From: Phoronis australis
Taxonomy: Eukaryota; Phoronida; Phoronidae
Assembly: GCA_002633005.1 (NCBI GenBank)
Contig: NMRA01000108.1
Coordinates: 364,500 to 424,499, forward strand
DNA length: 60,000 bases
Direction: 5' to 3'
The notes beneath the pieces were generated by a model that was not told the origin of the DNA, did not search any database, and worked only from the letters and a program-made list of their open reading frames with translations. Below are positions 26,101-38,100 of the stretch, piece by piece. The position numbers were made by a program, and so were the translations under genes. How positions within the stretch are numbered: the stretch's first letter is position 1; each line of letters starts with the position of its first letter.

Positions 26101-29100
26101 TTATAATGGAAATATAAAGCCCACAAGGTATCTTTTTGTTATCTGTGAGTATTGTAACCACGGTTACTCTCTTTTAAGTCGGAATTATTAAAAACTACAT
26201 GTTAGAATAAAATATAAACTATGTAATGCTATATCAAGTACTAAAAGGGAAAACAGAGTCCATATTTGACATTTCTCACATGTTTTTCACATTTCCAACC
26301 ATTTCAGTGCCCTACGTAATAAATTTTGGTTGTTTGATATCACTTCTACAGCATGTACGATCATAGTTGTGAGACCAGGGATATTTAATGGAACTGCATT
26401 AGACTTTGTCGAATTACAGAGTTTAGTCCAGACACTTCTAAAAAATCTATTTGTTACCAAAACACTGTTTGAGCAAAATACATATTTCCTGAAAACACGT
26501 TGCCACAAACAAGTTTCTACGAATAAATGAAGGGCAGACACCAATACTTCATTAAATAATTACAAAGAATCAACTTTGTGTACAATTGAAATATTGGATC
26601 ATTGCAATTGACCAAAAGTAAACAATTTTGGGGTGTAAATTAAAATGCAGATTAATATTCAATTTTTGGTCTGTCGCATAGATCAATGAACGTGGAATAA
26701 CACAACTTTGTTCTCCAATATTACTACGGTGATCACCCAAATTGTTCCAAGAGTTTTACTATTGATTGTAATGTAAATGACTACTTCAATATGGAGATTA
26801 TGGCCATTGTAGGTTGGGGGGCAAAAGTATTGTCAGACAAACTGACCAAAATTTGATGAAATAGAATTTTGTGTGTTGAATCGGCACCTTTTTATGACCC
26901 TCTGGTCTGCCCTGATTGTGATGTGGTATGAGCATTTCTGGTAACTGTTGATAAAAACTAATCCTTCAGATCGGCTTTTGTTCTACCTTTTGTTATGATT
27001 TTCCTCACATTTCCATTTCATAAATGCTCTTCGTCAACAAAATGTCACTGCCCTTCTGTTACTGTTTCAGCTGAAGCAGCTTGAAAACCTAAATTCACCA
27101 TTTGATTAGTGTAAGCACCAAAACGATCCAGGTATTTGTAATTTAAAGTAATTTTATATTCTACTACCAGGTGGGGTGTCATTTTTTGAAAGCATATGAT
27201 TACTGCTATTTGACCTATTTATTCATTTAAAGCCTATTCATCACAAGTTTGGTGTAAACATCGGAATGATCCAGGTATTAGTAATTTAAAGTAATTTATC
27301 ACTGGGTGGGGTTTGATTTTTTTAAAGCATATTTTTAGTGCTACTTGACCTTTTTATTCATTTAACTATGTATACCGGTATGTATCTGTTAAATTGTCCA
27401 AGGCAAGACTTCAGTTATGGTGCATTGTACACAAATTACTCCAAATTTCAGTATGTCGTCATTTTTCACCAAATTCATTGGCAAATTACACGAAAATGTG
27501 CAGCTTTGAATTTTGGGAAATTTTTAAATTTTGAAAAGTAAACTCGATTGCGGTGGAAAACAAAAGAAAATTGCCTGGTGAAAGTAGTCACAAAACCTTT
27601 TTAAGCTCCTTCATTTCAGGGCCCATGGACTATACTCGTTAGTTTCACAGACACAGTGCTACTTAAACATTTTTGTGTCGAGCCGACTGCTAGTGCAACC
27701 TAGTGGTGATTTTAGTACTTCTGTGTCTGCTTTTGGCATCCACCTTTCTTTCTTTCTGCCAAACAGTTCAGAGGATTGGTGTGAAATTTGAGGCCTTTTT
27801 CCTATTGACATGGGCAGGGTTACCATGGATTTCCAGGTGGATCTGAAAAGTGCCATGCCTCCTAGTGGCAGTTTTTCTGCCTACCTCAATATCTGCCCGG
27901 TTCATAGTATCTTAATCTGTCTTGCCACAGATTCATAGCTTACCATGTTCAGTGATGTGCAACCAATAGGTGCAGAACACCGAGTCTCCACTCACGAGCC
28001 CTAAACCATAGATTTCCTATGAAAACTGTCAGACCGCCAACTTCTAGATCAGATATAAGTCTTGTGCTTCAATCCAATGTATTTCACTATGCCTCAAATA
28101 TGAATATAAAGTAAAGCACATGGGTTGAGTGCTGCCTTTAGTGTACCATCATCTCATCAGCGCGTTGGAAGGTGGTCTTATCAGATCAGTTTGTACTTGA
28201 CACGTCTTCTCAAACAAATGAATCCACCTGACTTGGTGAAGTGGTAAATTCTGCACACTTTTATTTTCTGCGATGATTACGCGCCAAATCTCATTTGTTA
28301 TACCTATCAAGCTCTTTAATGTGTGAATTCTTCAGTGTTGTCCTGAACTGCCTGCTCTGTTGATCATCAGGTCGCCATCTCCCCCTTTTACATTCTGTAG
28401 AAAGCAAACACTTCAGTAAGTCTTCTGTCTGACATCTCTGCTTAGCAATACGTTGAATTTTGTTTGGTCTTGTCATGATGAAGCAGTGTGCCCTGGTTTT
28501 GTATTGTGCTGGGTATTGTTAGACATCACATTGAGCTGAGCTCATATTTTATTGATCCTGGTAAGGTTGTATCAGGTTTGAATAGTGCATACTATGTATG
28601 TGCTGGTGGATCTCATGGTTTTGTATTAAATGTGTTGTTATGATGAAAGGTGATATTTAGCCTGGTTCTGGATTTATGGTCAGGCCAAAACCATAGCCTG
28701 TGTTAAACTACCTTATAGAGATCCATGTAGAGATGAGTTGGGAATTTGGTACCATATTTATGATAAATCAGTCAATCATTTCTCTGTTGTAGATAATGGA
28801 AATTGAAAATTTTTGGATTAGCTTTGGTTTGCTGGATTGTAAAGTGTCTGTCGTTCATCAGAATTTGTGTTTTGCATTTAAATCTATTGATAAGGTTATT
28901 TTTAAGTCAAGCATCTAGAGTCTAGTTATACTTAAACTGTTATTTCCCTTTTTTTAGTAGTTTTCATCTGCCCTAAATAATTTGACAACTCCTCTTTCTG
29001 TAGATTAAGCTAAAGCAACACTGCTTTCAATCATCAGTTTTGTATTTTTCAGTTCATGCATGTCTTTATATAGCAGGTGCTTTATTTTCAAGTGCCAAAC

Positions 29101-32100
29101 AAAACCAACTTTTTTTAAGTCTTTGGAAATGAAATGTAGGCACGGGAACTGGGAACTATTGTTGCTATGGTTACTTAAGACTTTATCGACAAGTCTGTAT
29201 ATTCAGCCAAATATTTAACTTTTAAGTAAAAGTATTTGGTTTTTCTGAAAGTAGAAATCTTGTAAAATCTGCCATTGATTAGGTCATTTGACCATGTGGG
29301 CTTTTAGCAAAATGAATACATTCACACTTAGCAAAACAATGGTGTCAATAACATGACTGAATTCTATTTGCTTTAAAAGTTCGTGATAAAGTCTCAAAAT
29401 ACTGTTGCAGTTTCAATTATCATTTATTTTTGTTTTGTAAAACTGCATTCTTTTCATGAAAATCATAAAATTAAATGTCTCATTTTATGTTCCTCTTCCA
29501 AAAGTTGATCATTTTAAAAATAATTTGTAACAGTGTTTTGTCAAACAATGGATAAACCATAGTATCCGGAAGTTTCATTTGAATTCAATCTTTTTTGAGG
29601 TTTAATGTCAGTTTTAAATTTGGACATTTTTATTGAGTTCTACACTCAACCTTAAACTTATGTCTGACATACTGGTGATTTAACTGACGAGAGGGCAAAT
29701 CTTACATAATGTAGTATGTCAAACTTCTGAATTTTCGTGGCAGCTAGAGTGACTAAGTGACCCATTGGACTGTTGATTTGAGAAACCTTCTCAGGTTTGA
29801 CCAGTCTTCCTTTGTGGTTGTGGTGAATGAAATTTGGTGGACTGGAGGTGGCGCTCTTTTCGATATCTGAATTGCATAAATGCTCCTGAATTGAACTCTT
29901 AGAATTGTCTTATCAGGTTCTTCTCTAGAGAAGTTTTCAAGTCTGTTGACATCTTTCTCATTCAGGAAAATTGACAGATTTTCCATATGTTGACGTGTGC
30001 TATTCTACATAGACCATGTGATGCCATAACTTTCTGAACACACCCTTGTTTAGTACAACTGGAGGATGTTGAGCTGCTGAACAGATTGTTGAAACAGCTC
30101 ATGATGTTGATGTAATACTTTTATGGTGTATTTCAGCTCTCTACAAGAACAGCAGAAGTCATTGCAGACGGATGTAGATAGGCTCACAGAACAAGTGGCA
30201 CGCTCTGAAGGCGAAGTCTGTCGGCTGAGCGAGCTTCTAAGAAAAAAGGTTATCTGTGTAATATTGACCTAGTGGTGGTACATCAAGGTCATGTGGGACT
30301 GCATTGACAAGTCTGCCTAATATCTGCAAAACTGTAAATTTTAAACCAGTGTATATTTTCTGAAAGTAGAAAGCACGGAGAAATTGATTTGGGGCTTTAT
30401 ATTAATCTGACATTCGTTGAGTTAAGTAACCATGTCTTTTGATTAAAATTTCGCAAGAAAGAAATAGCAAAAAGGTATCAGTACCCTGTCCAACTTCATT
30501 AAACATAAGTGTTAGTTTTCTAAATGGTCCTTTCGGTTTTGTATTATGCAACTTTGTTTTGTTTTTCAAAAAAAAAACTTTTTGACAGCCCCTCATGCAA
30601 AATTGAACTACTTCACAGGGTTTAACATGAATCTGGTCAACCATTTCTGAGGAGTGGAGTGGTGTTCTGAAATTAGTCTAAAGTTCGGACATTTTTCTAG
30701 GGTCCTACATAACATAAGTGGTGACAGTATAGAAGAATCTCTTTGATTTTGGTCAAACACAAATAGTTCTAACATTGCTGTGAATGTCCACAGTTTTTCA
30801 AACAATTGTTTAGTGGTGGCTGTTGTACAAACAATAAGTCTCATATCGCTGGTGGAACGCGGGCCACCCCAGACCGAAGTAACAACTTTTTTTAAAGTTC
30901 GCTTCTTTTTTGCAGAATGAAGAGAGGAATTGTGATGCTCGAGACGCACGACAGTACGAAGCGGAAGTATGCAGGGTAAGGTCATTGAAGGTTATGAGAC
31001 AAATTATTCTAGTGTCCAGTTCTCTGACACAATTTTTCTTCTGCTATAAAATTGGAATTTGAATCTTAAAAGATTATGCAGCCTTTTCATTCAACGCAGT
31101 AGCACGATTTGACATTTTTTTGTGACGCATTTCAGCATTGGGGTATAGTTACTTTTAGTATGACACAAAGAAACAAGAAAATATCCCATAAGGCAGTGAG
31201 AGCATCACGTTATTTAATCCTCATGACCGACTATAAATGGCTGGGTAACTTAGGAAAGCAACGAGTCTTTTCAAATTTTAATAAAGAGTATTCAAACCCT
31301 CTGTTGCAAAGTTTAGGCTGCAGCGAGCGTTATGATATTAATTCACAAGCACATCACAGGAAGCTCATTGAAGACTCCGGGGCATCAGAATGCAATCCTA
31401 AAAAATCTTCAGTATTTGATGTCTACTTTGGTGACAAAGCGTCAACAAATACCTGGGAATTTTCACAGATTAAGCCTCCTAGTAAATGCCCCTGGACATT
31501 TATTATAATTGTTATTTTCTGAACAAATATCCATGATTGTCTTGTTAGGTGTCACAACTAGTGGTTTCAAGTGTCCAGATATCAGAGCGCTCATTCTGAA
31601 AATTTTTCTTCTTAAAAGGTCTCTCACCTTCACGGTTTTACAACATTACAGTTTTTTTTTAAGTATTACCAATAAACCTAGAATAGCTGTCTCACAAGTT
31701 AGAATACACATCATGTTTTATGCTGACATTTTCATAGCCATACATAAAGAAGCTAGCCAAGGCTTTTACTTTTGGTGTAAGTGCACCCCCTTTTCCGAAC
31801 AAATGTCCAGGCGTTTATTAGGGGCTACTGAAGTGCCTGAAAAATGTCATTTTCCGAATACATGCCCATGGGTGTATCTGCAGAAATTATATGGTTTTCA
31901 GAATATTCACCTCTTGTTTACCCATTCCAATCTCACTGGAACTCGACTGGTAAAATACGGCGTAAAGTTTTCTGCTGTCGCGTGATTTGTCGAGAAGTTG
32001 ACAAAAATTGTCCGCAAATTATTTGCAAACCTGGTGTCAATTGTTATTTAACCGTAGTGTAACTTAGCTTCTTAAATAAATGGCTAGTTAATTTTAGTTA

Positions 32101-35100
32101 CGTGCCAAAATTGAGTCGATGGAGGACAGCCATGACTCACAGCTGGAGGGTATGAAAGTTCAGATGGCCAACTTGACCGAGGAGTTACACCAGCGGAATA
32201 CGGCATTCTCTAATGTCACCGATAAACTGGCGCACACCGAGTTTCAATACAAACAGGAAGTGATCAAGCACCAGAAGGATATATCTGACTTTGAGGTGTG
32301 TTGCAAGTTATTACTTAGTTGCAAGTTGCATTAATCCTGTTCGTGTTTATCGCACCAGATAAAGTGAACAAGAAAAAATTGTTGCTTTTTTGTCAAATTT
32401 CTCAACGAAATTGAAAACGAACTGTATTGCTCAGTGTTTGCTTCATAGAACAGCAGTTGGAAAATTTTCGATTATCTGCAGTAACGTAATCAGCCTCGGA
32501 GAAATAGAAAACAAAATTTGCCAATTATTTTTGTGCCAAATAAGTGAAAAATTATTGAGCTCACCATGGAAGATTTGAAACTACAACTAAGGGATTATTT
32601 CTATTTGTGAAATAAAAGTCGCGTAAAATTTCACCCTCCCCTTCACCTGTAAAGTTTGACTCAGCTGTCTACTACTATAGGGTCTATACTTACTGCGTGT
32701 TTCCACTGAAAAAGTAGCCCTATTTAGGAGTTCATAGTTGTCAAGAAATACAATTGAATGAAAGTATCTCCTAGCCCCAACTGAAATCAGAAAAACAAGC
32801 TTAAGGTCAGGAACAAAACTGACCAAAAATATATTAAAAGAAAACAGAACCGATTTTTTACACATTATATGTGCTTCACTTGTCTGTCAGAGTGTCTGGT
32901 GACAATTTTCGGTCATAAAAACTAACTTTTTAGTGGAAATTTTTTTGGCTTCATTGAAGTTAAAGTGCGTGGAAACATTAAGACAAACTAACTCAACCCA
33001 TTGGAAAATTTGCTAGAATTGTTCTAGCCTACTAATTTTTACGAGAAAAGATGTCGTAAACTGTGTTTGAAAATTGTAATTTGTACTTTGAAAGATTGCT
33101 GTGATGTCATTGTCAAACATAAAAGTGATGTTGACATGATCTTCCCCTTCAGCTAACCAAAGCACAGCTGGATGCCTTGCGACATGAGAACAAACACTTG
33201 AAGCAAGCTGTGATCTCTCAGCAGGAGACAGCTAATGACGTGAGCAAGTTTGAGAACATGCTGAGAAAACTGGAAGGAGAGTATAACCACGCTGTGGAGA
33301 AACTACAGGTGGGTTATGACAAATTACAGGTGGGCTATGTGACTGTTTAGAACCGAGTCTTTGGCCCAAGATCCAAATGAATCTCTGAGCACAAAGTGTG
33401 CTTCAGTTTGTTCCGTAGATGCAAGAATCACGCGAGTAAAAAATGTTTTTTGCGAATATGCTCAGGAGCTTCCTAGCGTAGACTTACTAAAATGACGGCC
33501 ACTCAGGTCGTTGGTCGGTGAGGTTGGAATGTTGAATTATGAGATAGAATTCTGAATTATGCAACAGAATTCCTTGTTTCCGTTCCATAACCATAGATGC
33601 ATTTTCTCACTGCAAGTTCTAGGCAAATATTTTGGGCTTATGGAGCGCATCCTGGATGTCTGAACGTTTATTTTATGGCAAGTCAACAAATGCTAGTTAC
33701 TCACTAGGAATACCACGTACTTGGAGGTTATCCTTGTTGAGTGCTTCCTTAATAGATGATACAGACAGCAGTCGTGTGATTCGTAAAGCAACTCAAATTT
33801 ATTGTAAGAAAGCCGAGATCACGCAAGAACACGAAATCATGAGAACGAAAAGCGAGTATTTCATGAGTAAGGTCTAAACCTAGCTTGCGTACTTTACCAA
33901 AATGGCTGCCTCTGAAAATATTAGTTGGCAAGACTGGAATGTTGGATTATGCCAGAAAAATCAAGTTTTCTGTTTCGTTAATGAAAATTTGTCACTGCGA
34001 GTGTCTCGCAAATCTGTTGTTGTTAATGGAATGCAGCCCAGGCGTGCATTTAGTAAGTGCGAGAACCTTGCGAATTAACAAGGTCATGCAATACTTCAAA
34101 TCATGAGACCACAGGAGCTTTAAGTCGCAACATTTGTACATCTACGATCGGTTGCTTGTAATGAGCATCCCATCAGCCATTCCACCATTACCCGAACCTA
34201 TGATTTACATAACAAGATAGCATGTTGATTGTGGTTTACGTTAGTAACAAGATTTCATGTTGATTCATTATTGATCTTGGGAGGCAACAGAATCAGTGGC
34301 ATGTCGATGGTCTTGGCATGNGTTGGTCGGTGAGGTTGGAATGTTGAATTATGAGATAGAATTCTGAATTATGCAACAGAATTCCTTGTTTCCGTTCCAT
34401 AACCATAGATGCATTTTCTCACTGCAAGTTCTAGGCAAATATTTTGGGCTTAGGGAGCGCATCCTGGATGTCTGAACGTTTATTTTATGGCAAATCAACA
34501 AATGCTAGTTACTCACTAGGAATACCACGTACTTGGAGGTTATCCTTGTTGAGTGCTTCCTTAATAGATGATACAGACAGCAGTCGTGTGATTCGTAAAG
34601 CAACTCAAATTTATTGTAAGAAAGCCGAGATCACGCAAGAACACGAAATCACGAGAACGAAAAGCGAGTATTTCATGAGTAAGGTCTAAACCTAGCTTGC
34701 GTACTTTACCAAAATGGCTGCCTCTGAAAATATTAGTTGGCAAGACTGGAATGTTGGATTATGCCAGAAAAGTCAAGTTTTCTGTTTCGTTAATGAAAAT
34801 TTGTCACTGCGAGTGTCTCGCAAATCTGTTGTTAATGGAATGCAGCCCAGGCGTGCATTTAGTAAGTGCGAGAACCTTGCGAATTAACAAGGTCATGCAA
34901 TACTTCAAATCATGTGACCACAGGAGCTTTAAGTCGCAACATTTGTACATCTACGATCGGTTGCTTGTAATGAGCATCCCATCAGCCATTCCACCATTAC
35001 CCGAACCTATGATTTACAAAGCAAGATAGCATGTTGATTGTGGTTTACGTTAGTAACGAGATTTCATGTCGATTCATTATTGATCTTGGGAGGCAACAGA

Positions 35101-38100
35101 ATCAGTGGCGTGTCGATGGTCTTCGCATGTTAACTGTTCAATGTTGTGGCACACCTCATTTGCATAGGTCTACTGTTGATCAGCCTGTCGATAAGTTACT
35201 GTCATGTACCATTTTACGAAGGATCTTTGCATATCGGCATGTATAGCTTTCCCAAACAATACTCGGGTATTTTTCATTTGAGTAATATTACATTCCAGTT
35301 CGGGACTTAATGAGATACTCCCTTTTTAAATAAGATCGACTTGGATTTAAAAATGTGCAGAACAGCTAGGCTGAGGCCATGTCACATCAGCAGGCTCACC
35401 AATAGGGGGCCTACATGAAGGGTGTGCTCAGCAACTGTAACCATTTAAAGGATCACTGACACAACTGCTTAGTCTGTCAACAACTTTGTTAATGATAAAT
35501 GTCTGATTCCAGTTATTATAAAATTTATAACAAATCATGAATATATTGTGAAAGTGTATAAAACAGTGGCTGAAGTTTAGTTCACCTCAGAAGGGTTAAC
35601 AATCAATGCGAAGATTATCCATGCTTTTTGTGCTTTCATTGGTTGATTAATCTTTTAACAGTATTATTACGTTGCCCTAAAACCTTGGGAAATGATGTAA
35701 ACTGTCGGCGTGCTTTTAAAGTTCTTGTAATGGGTTTGATGTTGAGATTTGTATCATCGCGCCATTGTTATGCCTGCTGCAGATGGAAAACCGAAAGTTG
35801 AGAGAAGATCTTGACAATATGAGGATGGAGCGATCATCTGGAAGTAAAAAGTCAGACAGAAGTACTTCTGGGAATAAAAGGTGAGTCGAGCATGCTTCGC
35901 TGGTTATTAAATTTTATTTTGTGGGACAAAATGTTATGAAGTTGATGATTTAAAAGTAATGCTCTTTCTTAAAATCATAAAAAAATAATTTATTGGTTTT
36001 CTAGGAATATTAAAACTGTAGGTGACATAATATTATAAGTAGCTTATCTCACGTCAGATATTTGATGACTTTTGGACCACTGTACACACTTCAGTTAACG
36101 TACAGCTTCATGTGGAGCACGGTAGAAATAAGGTCTTTTACTTTTTCATGTCTTTTTTACATTGATTGTCCTGAACTTATTTTTTGTACTTCTATCATAA
36201 TCTCATCTGTCTAAATGTATGTCATATCTGTCTAAATGTATAACTTTCTTAGTATGTTGTAATGTGTGCTGTATTAGTTTGTGGGCCGTCATTCTTAAAT
36301 AAATCAATCAATCAATGTGCGTCTTTTTAGCTGGAAAAGTCACGTTCGACCTCTGTCTACACACTATGGTCAGTCATATATGACACTGCATACGACAATA
36401 ATATTCAAATAAACGGGAGTGTGTAAACAGGTCTTTATTGTCTCAACTAATTATGTATTTGGAAAGAATACTTTCCATCCTCTCTGCAACTCTTTTTTTC
36501 AGGAAACACAGGAATAACAATGCAGTTGGTAAGCATGGGTAGTTTACAACATTTTAAAATTAAGTTTGTATTCTGTTGATGTCTTGAGGTTAGTTGGAAA
36601 GCTCATTACACTGCACTGAATGTGTTTGTGGTTATAGGTAGGTTACCGTACGTAATTTGGCTACGTCATTGGGTTGTCTCTAAGATACTCACCCAAATAA
36701 ACGGGCCTTTCTGGGGGGAAAAACAAACATTTGTAGCAAATGAATATTATTCTATTGTTCTTTTTGTTTGCTGCATGGTTTGTTGCATTAACGGGGGAGA
36801 AAACCTAGTAGATGCCTAAGGCTACATGAAGTCAAATCTCGTTTCACATTGGTGGTACGGTGCAAGTTTTTTCTTGCAGGTTATGACTGGCAGTCCACTG
36901 AACCTGTGAACTATGACCTCAGGGATAGACAACTGGTAAACGCCAACAGTAGTGCACTGAGTACAGACACAGGCTCTGGGCACCTCAGTACAGGCACCCC
37001 CTCTCAGTGGGTGAACCAGCCTGGAACTACCACAGCCACCTCTCTTGCAGGGACCCCTCCAGGAGCAAGCTGGGACCACAGACCAGTAGCCTCCCCTAAA
37101 TATTCTCAGTTCAATACGAACAATAATAACAGTAATGACGTAGCGTTATACCATGAGGCTGGTACATCACCTATGAGTGTGCGCACCGATGTCATGTCAA
37201 GTCCCCATCACTCCAACCCGTCAGGATTAGACGAAGCCCCTGACAGTGAGCCTGGTGTGAATGGTGTCTCTCTCACGTCATCTCAGCGACTGATACCGGC
37301 ACAAGACCAAGTTACGAATTTGTCATCGAGTTCAGAAATGTCTCGGTCGCATCATTCCACATCAGTTTTATCGTCAGGGAATATCAGCAACCACCAGGTG
37401 GCTCCACCAAGCAGGGACAGTCTGGATTCATGGCAGCTCAACTCGTATAGTGCTGTAAGTCTGAGTATAGTCTGGGTTGATTTCGCCCATTGCTGACTTC
37501 TTCCTTTTTTTTCTTTCACAAATTTATGCACTATTTGTTAAGAGGTTTATATATAACCTCTTATTATGGGCTGCAGAACTCTCCACAAAACACCATGCAC
37601 CACGAATAGTCTTATCATGCTCTGAACTATACCGACGTACAAGACACTCGTACCACTGACAAATAGGGCAATGTGCTCACTGCTTACCAGAAACTGCTGC
37701 TCTGTAGTCTGAAAAGAAGTCTTTAACATTTTGGCATCAGTGATTCTTCTGTCAACGTACGTAATATATATGAATATTATAATTTGCCTCAGGGCACATG
37801 CCACACTTGGTTTTTTATATGAATTTATGCGCCTTGTTGTAATCCCTGGTCTAGAGTATTATCACAGCATTCTGCGTATGAGCTTCACCACTCTGGGTGC
37901 TTTGCGGTATGCATTATGATTCTCACCTGAGTGTAACGGGATTAGATATATGTGTATTATGTCACCTATAAATTGGCTCATCACCAAAGCACATACTGTC
38001 ATCTTGCATTACCAGTAAAAAATTGGGGATTATCTGCTATCAACCATTTTCAAATTGCTGAAATGAATTTCTAAAAAATACATGTGGCGTGGCAATTGTT

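Noticed and set aside
31109-31985. Overlapping ORFs of 137 and 158 codons
   Set aside because: They lie in CEP63 intron 11, resemble no family, and fall in a repeat-like stretch with inverted words.
33632-34689. ORFs of 81 codons repeated at 33632 and 34444
   Set aside because: They recur only because the 0.8-kb unit is duplicated; no family resemblance or splice context.
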